In this document: positions 28,201-36,084 of the stretch, in pieces
Layout of the letters: each line of letters begins with the position of its first letter
Numbering within the stretch: position 1 is the first letter of the stretch
NCBI GenBank assembly: GCA_023457355.1
Contig: JAEWLW010000004.1
Coordinates: 1-38,154, forward strand
Direction of reading: 5' to 3'
DNA length: 38,154 nucleotides
DNA from: Bacillota bacterium
Lineage (GTDB): Bacteria > Bacillota > Clostridia > Oscillospirales > Ruminococcaceae
Program-made: the position numbers and the translations under genes
The notes under the pieces: generated by a model
Database searches by the model: none
The model's input: the letters and a program-made list of their open reading frames with translations, nothing else
What the model was told of the DNA's origin: nothing

Positions 28201-28416
28201 GTTGCCTCGACCTACTGGCTCCGCGACGCGTCGTTCCTGAAACTGAAAAACGCGGAGATCGGCTATACCTACAAGAAAATGCGTTTCTACATCAGCGGAT
28301 CGAACCTGCTGACCTTCTCGAAATTCAAGTTGTGGGACCCCGAACAGGGCGGCGGATCGGGACTGAAATATCCGACCCAGCGGGTTTTCAACATTGGAAT
28401 CCAGATGACGTTATAA
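25300..28416 (+). CDS. SusC-like TonB-dependent outer-membrane transporter
   Basis: A 1038-residue SusC-family transporter that imports oligosaccharides across the outer membrane using TonB energy. The start at 25300 or the in-frame ATG at 25324 both give a signal peptide (cleavage near IYAQ, about residue 35). A carboxypeptidase-regulatory-like (CarboxypepD_reg) domain spans about 40-120 (VSGTVTDAATGEPLIGA). The TonB-box-like LDEVVVVGYG near 118-127 leads into the plug domain (about 125-240; LIILDGV, VLKDATATALYGSRGANG). The rest is the 22-strand barrel, ending FNIGIQMTL. Length is normal. The SusD gene follows after 22 bp, so the two form the usual pedal-bin complex. It opens the third transcription unit, 15.5 kb downstream of the HTCS. 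Confidence 0.96.
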   Translation: MKCIKIDNMLRTARLIMLAVLSGGIFAVPCGIYAQSAPRTVSGTVTDAATGEPLIGATVQVKGVTIGTTTDLNGMFSINLPANRKTLLFSYVGYEAQEIAVGRENYLNVALKQDANALDEVVVVGYGQQKKGMLVSSVQSIAPAELRMPSSSLSTGFAGRLAGVIAVQRNGQPGADQADFWIRGISTFGSATKPLIILDGVAIDANELNGLDPEIIESFSVLKDATATALYGSRGANGVMIVTTKNGKNLDKPVINFRFETALSTPTSRPETVDAVTYMQMYNESVLTRGTGQIPYTQAKIDGTRAGSNKYIYPDVDWYDEMFKNLAVNENFNFNIRGGSSRVDYFMSATVRHEEGMLKNLSRDYFSYNNNYSVWRYAFQNNVNVNLTKSTKVSLKINTQLRDTHGPVKSSENIFGMIMNGNPADMPITFPDDPTVNHIRWGGKAMVKNPVAEMVTGYKDEFQSVLNANLSLDQNFDFITEGLSASALISFKNYSYTQTSRSAGYNSYEISGTHTGDDGLEDYDLEIRGNEQSTTLATSSSTDGDRKIYIQGMINYNRSFGRHDVSAMVVYNQEETALGNPGSLFSSLPKRKQGLAGRLTYGYDNRYLIEANFGYNGSENFAEGRRFGFFPSVAVGYVVSQEKFWAPIKKAVSYFKLRGSYGLVGNDSEETRFMYMSDLSLSGAGYTTGADGEYTLSGPVYNRFENKKITWETGEKLNVGVDLQFYNRLNVMVDLFQEVRSGIFLERGTVPAFLGTATTKVYGNLGKVRNRGLDLSMDYTHQIGKDFFISAKGTFTFARNRVLEQDEPDYLQYPNLSRVGRSVNSFLLYEAQRLFIDNNEVKYSPEQLLGGEIMAGDIKYVNQPDANGNYDNTINSNDRIYAGYPEVPEIVYGFGFSAQWKGLDFSVFFQGTANTSLVMSGFHPFGINNNVKRNVMQFVADDYWSESNPNIYAAYPRLSVVEYGNNTVASTYWLRDASFLKLKNAEIGYTYKKMRFYISGSNLLTFSKFKLWDPEQGGGSGLKYPTQRVFNIGIQMTL

Positions 28417-28438
28417 AATAAATTCCAAACGAAATCCT

Positions 28439-30289
28439 ATGAAATATTACACACATATTCTATCCCTGATTTTATCTGCCGCATTCCTGTTTCAGGCGTG
28501 CAGTTATCTGGACGTAGTCCCCGATGAGACGCCGGACGAGAAAGACGCCTTCCAGAACCCGACGATGGCCGAACGCTATCTCTATTCCTGTTATTCGTTC
28601 CTGCCCAATCCGCGTCACGAAACAGCTTCGCTGGACCTGATGACGGCCGACGAGGTGGTCACTCCCTGGGAGCACGAGACCTTCGCCAATTTCCCGAAGG
28701 GGAACTACAACGCCAGCGAACCGGTGATCTCCTATTGGAATACGCTTTTCGGAGGTATCAGGCGGTGCTATATCCTGCTGGAAAATATCGACGCGGTGCC
28801 CAACATGACGGAGGCGAACCTTCGGATTTACAAGGGCGAGGCGAAATTTCTGATCGCTTATTACCATTTCCTGCTTTTGAAGAACTACGGTCCGATTCCG
28901 CTTATCAAGGGCGTCATGTCCATCGATATGGACAAGGCAGACTTCCCCGAGCGGGACAGTTACGACGTATGTGTGCAGTGGATCTCTGACCTGTTCGACG
29001 AAGCGGCCAGGATGCTGCCGGCAGAGCAGACCTCCACGGCCTACGGCCGGGCCACGAGCGTTGCCGCCAAAGCACTGAAATCACGGTTGTGGCTCTATGC
29101 CGCTTCCCCGCTCTTCAACGGGAACAGCGAATACTATGCAAATTTCGTCAGCAAGGTGGACGGGCGCCATCTGATCAGCCAGACTTATTCGGAGGCAAAA
29201 TGGGAAAAGGCAGCTTCCGCAGCCGAGGAGGCCATTGAGGTCGCTAAGGCCGCAGATTATAAACTCTATACCGAAAGTCCGGTGGCTACGTCGAGGTTCG
29301 CCCAACCGACCGATCCCGTGCATCGGGTGCTCCGTCTGAATTTCATGGATTACAACACTTCGAAAGAGGTGCTGTGGGCCGATACCCGGAAAGAGGGCCA
29401 TTACGGGTTGCAATACAAGTCCACTCCCTACCGCGTGGGTCCGTCATCGGGCAACGGTGTCGGTGTGACATTGACGATGGTCGAGATGTTCTATTCCAAA
29501 AACGGACTTCCGATCGATCTCGATCCGGAATACGACTATACCGGGAGGTACCGTTACGGGGAGTATCATAACGATGTCTGCGACGGTGTGACCATGAACC
29601 TGAATATCAATCGTGAACCTCGCTTCTATGCGTGGGTGGCTTTCCAGAACGGGTATTACGAAGTGCTCCGTCGCGACGGAGCTGACGACAACGCGAACAT
29701 CGTGCAGACGAGGTTCCGCAAAAACGATGTTTTCGGCATCAAGGAGCGCACGACGAACTACACCCCTACGGGATATCTCAATAAGAAGGGCTGTTCGCCG
29801 CTCTACAACAATATTCAGGAGGATGTTGCCGCTCCGCATTATCCGTGGCCGGTGATTCGCATGGCGGAGCTGTACCTGAATCTTGCGGAGGCTTATGCCA
29901 ACTTGGGACGGATTGACGAAGCGGTAGCAGCGCTGAAACCGGTCCGCGAACGGGCGGGACTGGACCCGGTAGACGAGGCTTTCGAAAAGGCGGGGCTGAC
30001 GCTTGGACGCGACGAAATGATCCGCATGGCACGTCAGGAGCGGACTATCGAACTTTATCTGGAGGGGCACCGCTTCTGGGATGTGCGCCGTTGGAAAGAG
30101 GGCGACAAGTATTTCAACGTCCGCCCCAAAGGCATGAATTACAACGGGGAGTCCGATGCCGATTTCTTCCGGGTGACTGAAGTGATCGTCCAGCGCAAGT
30201 TCATGACTCCGATGCATTACCTGATGCCGATACCCAAGGATGACATCAACAAGAACGAACGAAAGTTCGTCCAGAATCCGGGTTATTGA
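28439..30289 (+). CDS. SusD/RagB-like outer-membrane glycan-binding lipoprotein
   Basis: A 616-residue SusD-family lipoprotein with lipobox LFQAC (Cys21). The opening CSYLDVVPDETPDEKDAF is the classic SusD start. An N-terminal SusD-like domain with TPR-like helices (GEAKFLIAYYHFLLLKNYG near 140-158) precedes the RagB/SusD C-terminal domain (RMAELYLNLAEAYANLG near 471-487, then QERTIELYLEGHRFWDVRRW). It caps the SusC barrel on the cell surface and captures the oligosaccharide. The gene follows SusC by 22 bp and precedes the next lipoprotein by 29 bp. Ligand specificity cannot be read from the sequence. Confidence 0.96.
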   Translation: MKYYTHILSLILSAAFLFQACSYLDVVPDETPDEKDAFQNPTMAERYLYSCYSFLPNPRHETASLDLMTADEVVTPWEHETFANFPKGNYNASEPVISYWNTLFGGIRRCYILLENIDAVPNMTEANLRIYKGEAKFLIAYYHFLLLKNYGPIPLIKGVMSIDMDKADFPERDSYDVCVQWISDLFDEAARMLPAEQTSTAYGRATSVAAKALKSRLWLYAASPLFNGNSEYYANFVSKVDGRHLISQTYSEAKWEKAASAAEEAIEVAKAADYKLYTESPVATSRFAQPTDPVHRVLRLNFMDYNTSKEVLWADTRKEGHYGLQYKSTPYRVGPSSGNGVGVTLTMVEMFYSKNGLPIDLDPEYDYTGRYRYGEYHNDVCDGVTMNLNINREPRFYAWVAFQNGYYEVLRRDGADDNANIVQTRFRKNDVFGIKERTTNYTPTGYLNKKGCSPLYNNIQEDVAAPHYPWPVIRMAELYLNLAEAYANLGRIDEAVAALKPVRERAGLDPVDEAFEKAGLTLGRDEMIRMARQERTIELYLEGHRFWDVRRWKEGDKYFNVRPKGMNYNGESDADFFRVTEVIVQRKFMTPMHYLMPIPKDDINKNERKFVQNPGY

Positions 30290-30318
30290 CAGAATCACGA
30301 ATTTGAAAAACTGCATCT

Positions 30319-31191
30319 ATGAAAAGCATATATAAAATACTGTTGCTCTTTGCCTGTTCGTGCGGCGTTTCGTGCGGCGGGGACGATGAGCCGGCCATGA
30401 CGGCGCTCGCCGTACAGGGAATCCGCGCCGAGGCATTTCCGGGAGCGATCCGACTGACATGGAATCCGGTCGAGAACAGCGACTTCCTCTATACCGAGGT
30501 TTCGTATTACGATTTCGGCACGCAGACGACAGTCTCGAAGCAGTGCAGCCGCTATACCGGTACCCTCTACATTGACGGACTGCTGAACAGATATGGGAAG
30601 TACCGTTTCACATTTACGGCTTACGATGTAAACGGAACGCCCGGGCAACCCGTCTATATCGAACGGCAGTGTGAAAAGGCCGAGTCCTATTATGTGGTTG
30701 TTGCGGAGAATCTGATCCCGCTCGCAGCCGACCAGTTGGCTACCAATGCCCAGGAGCCGAGCGAAGGCCCCCTGGAATTGCTTGTGGATGGAAATCCGGA
30801 TACTTTTTTCCAGAGTTTCTGGGATGAGTGGACCTATCCCGAATTGAAGCCTGCGGGTTACCATTACCTGACTTTCGATCTTCGCAAGGAGGTTTCAGCG
30901 TTTAAATTCCAATATTGGAACCGTAAGAAAGCGAACGGTTCGCTGCCCAAGACCGTGAATATTTACGGCAGTCCGGATGGCGAAACGTGGGCGTTGCTGG
31001 CCCAATTGGATAACCTGCCCGGTGATCTGGGTTCCTCCTACACTTCGGAGTTGTTTCTGCCGGAAGAACCTATTTCCCATGTAAAATACGAGGTGGTGAA
31101 AGGAACCGATGTCTACCAGCCCTATTTTTCACTCGCAGAGATCGAATTTTACGAGGTCGTGCGGGAATTGGTCGATCCCGAAGCCGAATGA
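30319..31191 (+). CDS. Surface glycan-binding lipoprotein, FN3-like plus discoidin (F5/8 C) domain
   Basis: A 290-residue lipoprotein (lipobox CGVSC, Cys19) directly after SusD, the position of SusE/SusF-type surface glycan-binding proteins. Residues about 28-118 form a fibronectin-III-like domain (IRLTWNPVEN, YRFTFTAYD), as in DUF4959-type proteins. Residues about 130-282 form a discoidin-like domain with LVDGNPDTFF, YLTFDL, FQYWNRK, NIYGSPDGETW and VKYEVV. The FQYWNR core is mirrored as DYWNK and TYWNK in the two lipoproteins at the end of the operon. It has no catalytic motif and is inferred to bind the glycan at the surface. The stop codon lies 29 bp before the chosen GH5 start. Confidence 0.83.
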   Translation: MKSIYKILLLFACSCGVSCGGDDEPAMTALAVQGIRAEAFPGAIRLTWNPVENSDFLYTEVSYYDFGTQTTVSKQCSRYTGTLYIDGLLNRYGKYRFTFTAYDVNGTPGQPVYIERQCEKAESYYVVVAENLIPLAADQLATNAQEPSEGPLELLVDGNPDTFFQSFWDEWTYPELKPAGYHYLTFDLRKEVSAFKFQYWNRKKANGSLPKTVNIYGSPDGETWALLAQLDNLPGDLGSSYTSELFLPEEPISHVKYEVVKGTDVYQPYFSLAEIEFYEVVRELVDPEAE

Positions 31192-31220
31192 CAATCATAA
31201 TTGAAAAAGCAACGATAAAG

Positions 31221-32954
31221 ATGAAAAACCTCTTGAAATACATATTGCTGCTAATTTATGTCGCATTGATGCCTGCTTGTGGGGAAGATTCCGGACTGGA
31301 CGGCGTATTTGCGAATAAACCTTTTGCCCTGGTGACCGCTGCCGACGGCGGGCGGACTTCCATTTCGGCGGTCATCGACGACGGCAAGCGGACGATCCGT
31401 CTGACTTTCGACAAACAGCGGGATGTGGATGCCGTGGAGTTGACGTTCCAGTTGAATCCCGGGTATGCGATGGTTTCTCCGAAGGAACCGGAGACGACGA
31501 TGGACCTGACGCAACCCCGAACCGTGACGGTCAGCTCGGGAGCCGGGGAGGTCTCCTACGAAATCTCAGCCCGGAACGAAACTCCGGTCTTGTCGGCCTC
31601 TTTCCTGTTTCGCGGGAAACCGATCGAGGGAGTGATTGACCATGAGACGAGGACGGTTTCGTTCCCGATCACGACGATCTATGCTTCGGAATATCCGGAG
31701 GAGCTGTTGGGTGCCGTACCGCTGGATATCACGCTTTCCGACGGCTATCGGCCGACAAGCGAAAAGGTTTCGTACGACCTTTCGACCGGGGAGAGTTTTT
31801 CCGTTTACAAAGGCCGCAATACGTACACTTATAGACTGGTTGCCGACATTGCTCCGATATCGGTGGCAGATCATCTCTCTGACTTCCGGTTTCGGCGCGG
31901 CGTGAACCTCGCTTATTGGATGACGGAAGCCGATCGTGACTGGTTGGGCTATGTCATGCCCGCTCAATTCCCGTTGTGGAAAGAGTTGGGATTCGACCAT
32001 TTCCGGGTTCCCGTCGACGAGCTGTGCATCTTTGACCGGGAGGGGCAGTTTAACGAAAAGGCCGTCGGGAAATTACACGAACTTTTTACATGGTGCGAGC
32101 AAAACGGCATGTATGCGATTCTCGACATGCACACACTGGCTCCCCGTGAAGGCTCGGACAGTTACCGGGAGGAGGAGTTGTACGACCCTGCCTATCCCGA
32201 ATTTCGCACCCATTTCGTAAATGTTTGGCGAAAACTTGCTGCGGAATTCAAGGCTCACAATCCGAAGTGCGTGGCCTTTGAACTGCTGAACGAACCGCAT
32301 GACGGGACACCCGACGCAACTGGTTGGAATAAGCTCCAGAATGAGGTTCTGACGGCAGTCCGAGAGCAGGACCCCGAACGGATCGTATTCGTCCCGGCAA
32401 TGGGCTGGCAGGACTACAACTACATCAAGTATGCACGGGTGGCCGAGGAAGATCCCAATGCGGTTGTGTCGTTCCATTATTATCTCCCGATGCTGCTGTC
32501 GCATTATAAGATGCTGGCGTGGGTCGGCTATCAGGGAGCCGTGCAATATCCGGGGGTGGTCATTCCCACTCAGTCGGATGCTGACAAATACCCGCAGTAT
32601 GCCTCTTTTCACAAAACGACCTACAATGCCGACCGGATTATGGGTGAAATGTCCAATGCGGCGTCCGACGGTCGGAATGCCGGACTTGCGGTACATTGCG
32701 GCGAATTCGGATGCAGTAAAAACGTCGCGGAAGCGATGCGTTTGGCGTGGTTCACGGATATGGTGGCTGCCATGGAGGCAAATAATATTCCATGGACGCT
32801 TTGGGAGTGCCTCGACGGCGGATTCGGATTTGTCGATATGGAATATGGCATTTACCGGATCAACTGTCCTCTGCTGAAAGTGTTGACCGGCAAGGAATTG
32901 ACAGATGCAGAGGCGAAAGCTCTGCTGCAAAAGTATGGATTTAAAACCGAATAG
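31221..32954 (+). CDS. GH5 endo-glycanase lipoprotein with two N-terminal beta-sandwich repeats
   Basis: A 577-residue GH5 enzyme. I chose ATG at 31221 (MKNLLKYILLL), which gives a clean lipoprotein signal with lipobox LMPAC (Cys20). The ATG at 31188 overlaps the previous stop and would add 11 polar residues. Residues about 40-118 and 124-208 look like two related Ig-like/DUF5018-type repeats, each with an ID..(K)RT opening and a later GY turn. The GH5 barrel (about 225-560) has FRVPV near 261-265, LNEPH with acid/base Glu358, FHYY near 418-421 and CGEFG with nucleophile Glu495, followed by WTLWE. It is a likely surface endo-acting enzyme giving oligosaccharides for SusC/D. The subfamily, and so whether it cuts beta-glucan, mannan or something else, is not assigned. 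Confidence 0.88.
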   Translation: MKNLLKYILLLIYVALMPACGEDSGLDGVFANKPFALVTAADGGRTSISAVIDDGKRTIRLTFDKQRDVDAVELTFQLNPGYAMVSPKEPETTMDLTQPRTVTVSSGAGEVSYEISARNETPVLSASFLFRGKPIEGVIDHETRTVSFPITTIYASEYPEELLGAVPLDITLSDGYRPTSEKVSYDLSTGESFSVYKGRNTYTYRLVADIAPISVADHLSDFRFRRGVNLAYWMTEADRDWLGYVMPAQFPLWKELGFDHFRVPVDELCIFDREGQFNEKAVGKLHELFTWCEQNGMYAILDMHTLAPREGSDSYREEELYDPAYPEFRTHFVNVWRKLAAEFKAHNPKCVAFELLNEPHDGTPDATGWNKLQNEVLTAVREQDPERIVFVPAMGWQDYNYIKYARVAEEDPNAVVSFHYYLPMLLSHYKMLAWVGYQGAVQYPGVVIPTQSDADKYPQYASFHKTTYNADRIMGEMSNAASDGRNAGLAVHCGEFGCSKNVAEAMRLAWFTDMVAAMEANNIPWTLWECLDGGFGFVDMEYGIYRINCPLLKVLTGKELTDAEAKALLQKYGFKTE

Positions 32955-32956
32955 GA

Positions 32957-34447
32957 ATGTTGTTGAAGATTGCACAAGGCGTATTCTGGATACTTGCTGT
33001 TTGCCTGATGCCCGGAACGGCCTATGGGGAGGGCCGGGACGTCCTGCCCGGAAACGCCGCCTATAAGGTCGAGGTTTTTCGGGGCGGAACCTGGGAGGAG
33101 ATTTTCGTTTACAATGCCCGGGTTTCCGATTATGCCGGCAATCCCGAGGCGGGATATACCCAGTATACAATGGGGTTCGCCTTGTTTACGGACTCGTTTC
33201 GGCAGCCGTTGAAGGTCCGCGTGACCCGCCGTGCGGGGACGTTTTCGAAAGTGGAGATTCGTCCGCTCTCTTACGGCATCGTGCCCGACGTGCAGACCCC
33301 GAACAGCGTCGAGTTCGAACTGGGCGATCCCGCGCAAAAGGTTTCGGTGGAGTTCGACGGCAATCGGATGGAGAACCTCTTCATCCTGCCCGACCTGCCC
33401 GACACGGCGATCCCGATGGGTGCCAATGTAACTTATTTCGGTCCCGGGGTGCACAATGCGGGTGTGATCCGTATTGCGAATGAAAGCGGCCGTATTCTCT
33501 ATCTCGATGAAGGGGCGGTCGTGCTGGGACGGATCGAGGCTGAAAATGCCGCCAACCTTACAATTCGAGGACGAGGTGTTTTCTGTTCGTCGCAGGAGGA
33601 TCACGGCGCCGGCCGGCGGCCGCAGATGGAGTTCCGCAATTGCGACAATCTGAAGATCGAGGGCATCCTGCTGCGCGACACGCCGAACTGGACGCTCAAG
33701 ATCGTCGGGAGCACGGGCGTGCATATCGACAATATCAAGGAGATCGGCTGGATCATGAACTCCGACGGCATGGATTTCATCTGCTGCCGCGATGTGCTGG
33801 TCGAAAACACCTTCCAGCGTAACTACGACGATAACGTGACCATCAAGGCTTTCAATGCCACGCCCGAATACATCGCTTCCCATACGAATACCGACGGCTC
33901 CTATTCCGACGGGGCGATCTGGATGGTTGCCGGGCTTCGCGATTTCGAGGTCTGCAACTACGAGATCCGCAACTGCGTTTTCTGGGCCGACAAGGCGCAC
34001 AACATGCTCGTCGGTCCCGAGGCGCGGGGCATTGCATTCCGGAATATCCGGTTCCACGACAACATCGTGCTGGAAAACCGTCAGAACGACGGGATCTATC
34101 CCGGAGCGATGGCGGTGATGATCGCCGATAACGGCACGTTCGAGGATATTGCGTTCGAAAACATCATTGTCGAGGACATCGACGGCGGAAAGGTTTTCTG
34201 CGCGCACTTCACCAACGCCTGGGCGTTCGACGGACTTTATGGACAATGGGCCCGGAACATCACCCTGCGCAACATCGCCTATACCGGTACGCGGGCGACT
34301 CCGAGCTGGATCAGAGGACGCAGCGACGCGCAGTCGATCGACGGAGTGACGATCGGGAACTTCACGGTCAACGGCGCGCCGGTAACCGACGGATCGGGGC
34401 CTCATCTGGAGATAAACGGATACGTCCGGAACGTGACGTTCGAATAA
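32957..34447 (+). CDS. Right-handed beta-helix hydrolase of clan GH-N type (GH28/GH49-like)
   Basis: A 496-residue exported protein (signal peptide cleaved near TAYG, residue 24) starting 2 bp after the GH5 stop. Residues about 30-160 form a beta-sandwich domain, and the rest is a beta-helix with regular short strands. Three acidic positions match the clan: NSDG with Asp270, and NYDDN with Asp291-Asp292, the arrangement of the D and DD residues in GH28 polygalacturonases and GH49 dextranases/isopullulanases. The GH28 GHG and RIK motifs are not evident. The N-terminal sandwich followed by NYDDNVTIK is closer to the GH49 layout (sandwich plus helix, DD then a Lys). Either endo-alpha-glucanase or another polygalacturonase-like exo/endo activity is possible. 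It sits in the SusCD operon and so probably acts early. Confidence 0.72.
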   Translation: MLLKIAQGVFWILAVCLMPGTAYGEGRDVLPGNAAYKVEVFRGGTWEEIFVYNARVSDYAGNPEAGYTQYTMGFALFTDSFRQPLKVRVTRRAGTFSKVEIRPLSYGIVPDVQTPNSVEFELGDPAQKVSVEFDGNRMENLFILPDLPDTAIPMGANVTYFGPGVHNAGVIRIANESGRILYLDEGAVVLGRIEAENAANLTIRGRGVFCSSQEDHGAGRRPQMEFRNCDNLKIEGILLRDTPNWTLKIVGSTGVHIDNIKEIGWIMNSDGMDFICCRDVLVENTFQRNYDDNVTIKAFNATPEYIASHTNTDGSYSDGAIWMVAGLRDFEVCNYEIRNCVFWADKAHNMLVGPEARGIAFRNIRFHDNIVLENRQNDGIYPGAMAVMIADNGTFEDIAFENIIVEDIDGGKVFCAHFTNAWAFDGLYGQWARNITLRNIAYTGTRATPSWIRGRSDAQSIDGVTIGNFTVNGAPVTDGSGPHLEINGYVRNVTFE

Positions 34448-34497
34448 CCGCCTGAAATCAATAAAAAAATTTTATTAACCACCTTAAACGCATAATT

Positions 34498-35949
34498 ATG
34501 AAAAAGTATTCCATGTACACATTTGCCGTCGCCATGCTGGCCGGTATGATTCTGACGGGCTGCTCCTCTTCGGAGGAGATTCCGGGAGGTACTCCCGACA
34601 ACGGACCGAAACTGAAGATCGAGACCCGCTCGGCGGATGCCGCCGAGGCTGCTTATGCACACCGGGCGATTCTGGTGTCGGAGGGTAACATTGCGGATGC
34701 AAAGAGCGCCGCCGATGCTGCGGCTTTAGGTTCTTTCTCGGTCGAGCCGGGCAGCTACACCGTTTACGCCGTCGCTTCCAGCGACGAGACGAATCTCACT
34801 TTTACGGGTGTCGCCGCTTCGAATGCCGTTGCCGATGCACGTGTCAAAATAACCGACATTTCGGCTCAGATTCCCGAACTGTTGGTCGGTAATTCCGACG
34901 TCGTTACGGTCGGTGCCGAAGGCGCGGCGGCCGCACTCCAGCTCAAGCGCGTCGTGGCATCGGTCACGGTGACGGTCAGCGGACTGGAGAACGTCGATGC
35001 CGAGAGCATCACCCTGACGATCGGCAACATGTACGATCAGGTGAGTCTCGACGGAGCGTTTTCCAAGAGCGGAGCCGCGTTCGCATCGAAAAGTCTTGTA
35101 CTCACCAAGAATGCCGAAGGCAAGTTCGTCGGCAACGCTATCGTGATGCCTACCGATACGGAGGCTTCCAACCTCTCGCTGACTTACAGCGTCAACGGCA
35201 CGGATTACACCAGCACCCCTGCGGGCCGGATCGCGGCCAACGGGCAGTATGAACTGGCGACGACGGTCGAAGCCGGCAGTTCCTCCTCAAAGGTCAACCT
35301 CAACTCGGCGATTACCTACGCGGCCTGGGACAGCACGGTGGTGAATCTTTCCGACAGCTTTACCATCGACGAGACTACCCCTGACAAGCAGTGGATGGGT
35401 CCGACAGCCCTTCCAATCAGCGGTTCAGCCGCTCCTGGATACGACAATTTCTGGGCGTCGTCCGATGGAGGCGATTCCGGCTGGGGCGAGACATTCTGGC
35501 AGTACAACCTTTATGACGGGAACAAAACGGACGGAAGCAACTATTGGTGTCCTGACGAATGGGACCGCACGGCTCCCGTCTGGTATATCGACCTCGGCGC
35601 TGCCAAGCAGGGCGTGACCATCGACTACTGGAACAAGGCTGGCGGTAAGGGCGGTCAGAAAATCAAGACGATGGACATTTACGCAAGCAATACGCGAGCC
35701 GATTACGGCGGTGGCAATGCGGATTGGGTGAAGATCATGACTTTCACCTCCGACAAGACCACTCCGACCACGGACGCCGGGGCGCAGGTGACGACGGGCA
35801 AGATCGCATTCTCGGAGGATGGAAGCGTCTCCTATCAGTATGTAAAATGCGTGATGACATCTAAGGTCAATCCTGACGGTGCGACCATTACGGATGTGCT
35901 CGACGTGAATGTCGGCGAGGTAGAGGTTTCCTACTGGGAGTTCAAATAA
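34498..35949 (+). CDS. Fimbrillin-like lipoprotein fused to a discoidin-like glycan-binding domain (copy 1)
   Basis: A 483-residue lipoprotein (lipobox LTGC, Cys22). Residues about 35-275 resemble the FimA/Mfa/FimB-type fimbrillin fold: SVEPGSYTVYAVAS, a strand LLVGNSDVVTV, then LKRVVASVTVTVSGL and LTIGNMYDQVSLDG. Residues about 290-483 form a discoidin-like (F5/8 C-type) domain with PGYDNFWASS, WYIDLG, DYWNK, GGKGGQK and YQYVKC. No catalytic residues are seen. A 50-bp AT-rich leader with a perfect AT-only palindrome (34460-34476) precedes it, perhaps favouring strong translation. Its C-terminal half is closely related to the next gene. Inferred role: surface capture of the glycan, held out from the membrane by the fimbrillin-like module. 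Confidence 0.8.
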   Translation: MKKYSMYTFAVAMLAGMILTGCSSSEEIPGGTPDNGPKLKIETRSADAAEAAYAHRAILVSEGNIADAKSAADAAALGSFSVEPGSYTVYAVASSDETNLTFTGVAASNAVADARVKITDISAQIPELLVGNSDVVTVGAEGAAAALQLKRVVASVTVTVSGLENVDAESITLTIGNMYDQVSLDGAFSKSGAAFASKSLVLTKNAEGKFVGNAIVMPTDTEASNLSLTYSVNGTDYTSTPAGRIAANGQYELATTVEAGSSSSKVNLNSAITYAAWDSTVVNLSDSFTIDETTPDKQWMGPTALPISGSAAPGYDNFWASSDGGDSGWGETFWQYNLYDGNKTDGSNYWCPDEWDRTAPVWYIDLGAAKQGVTIDYWNKAGGKGGQKIKTMDIYASNTRADYGGGNADWVKIMTFTSDKTTPTTDAGAQVTTGKIAFSEDGSVSYQYVKCVMTSKVNPDGATITDVLDVNVGEVEVSYWEFK

Positions 35950-35996
35950 TTGTCGGAGGGGAGTTCTCCTCCTGCGATACGCTGAATGGGGATTTG

Positions 35997-36025
35997 CGGG
36001 AGCGGACTTTAACGGTCCGTTCCCG
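35997..36025 (+). terminator. Hairpin between the paralogous lipoprotein genes
   Basis: An 11-bp stem (35997-36007 with 36015-36025, one G-U pair) closes a 7-base loop in the 135-bp gap. There is no U-run after it, so it may be a weak terminator, an attenuator, or an RNA-stabilising structure that lowers expression of the second lipoprotein relative to the first. Confidence 0.45.
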
Positions 36026-36084
36026 GCATCGCCCCGAACGGCAGTCGTGTGGGCCTGCGGGGCCTGAAGAATCAAGTATATAAT

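Noticed and set aside
32852..34405. Open frame of 517 codons antisense to the beta-helix gene
   Set aside because: Rich in Asp/Val/His from reverse reading of the helix repeats; overlaps two supported genes.
34460..34476. Perfect AT-only palindrome before the first fimbrillin-like gene considered as a terminator
   Set aside because: The 7-bp stem is entirely A-T with a 3-base loop and would be unstable; it is more likely an AT-rich translation leader.
35955..35972. Short GGAGG/CCTCC hairpin just after the first fimbrillin-like gene
   Set aside because: Only 5 bp pair cleanly and no U-run follows; the stronger stem at 35997-36025 is the better candidate.
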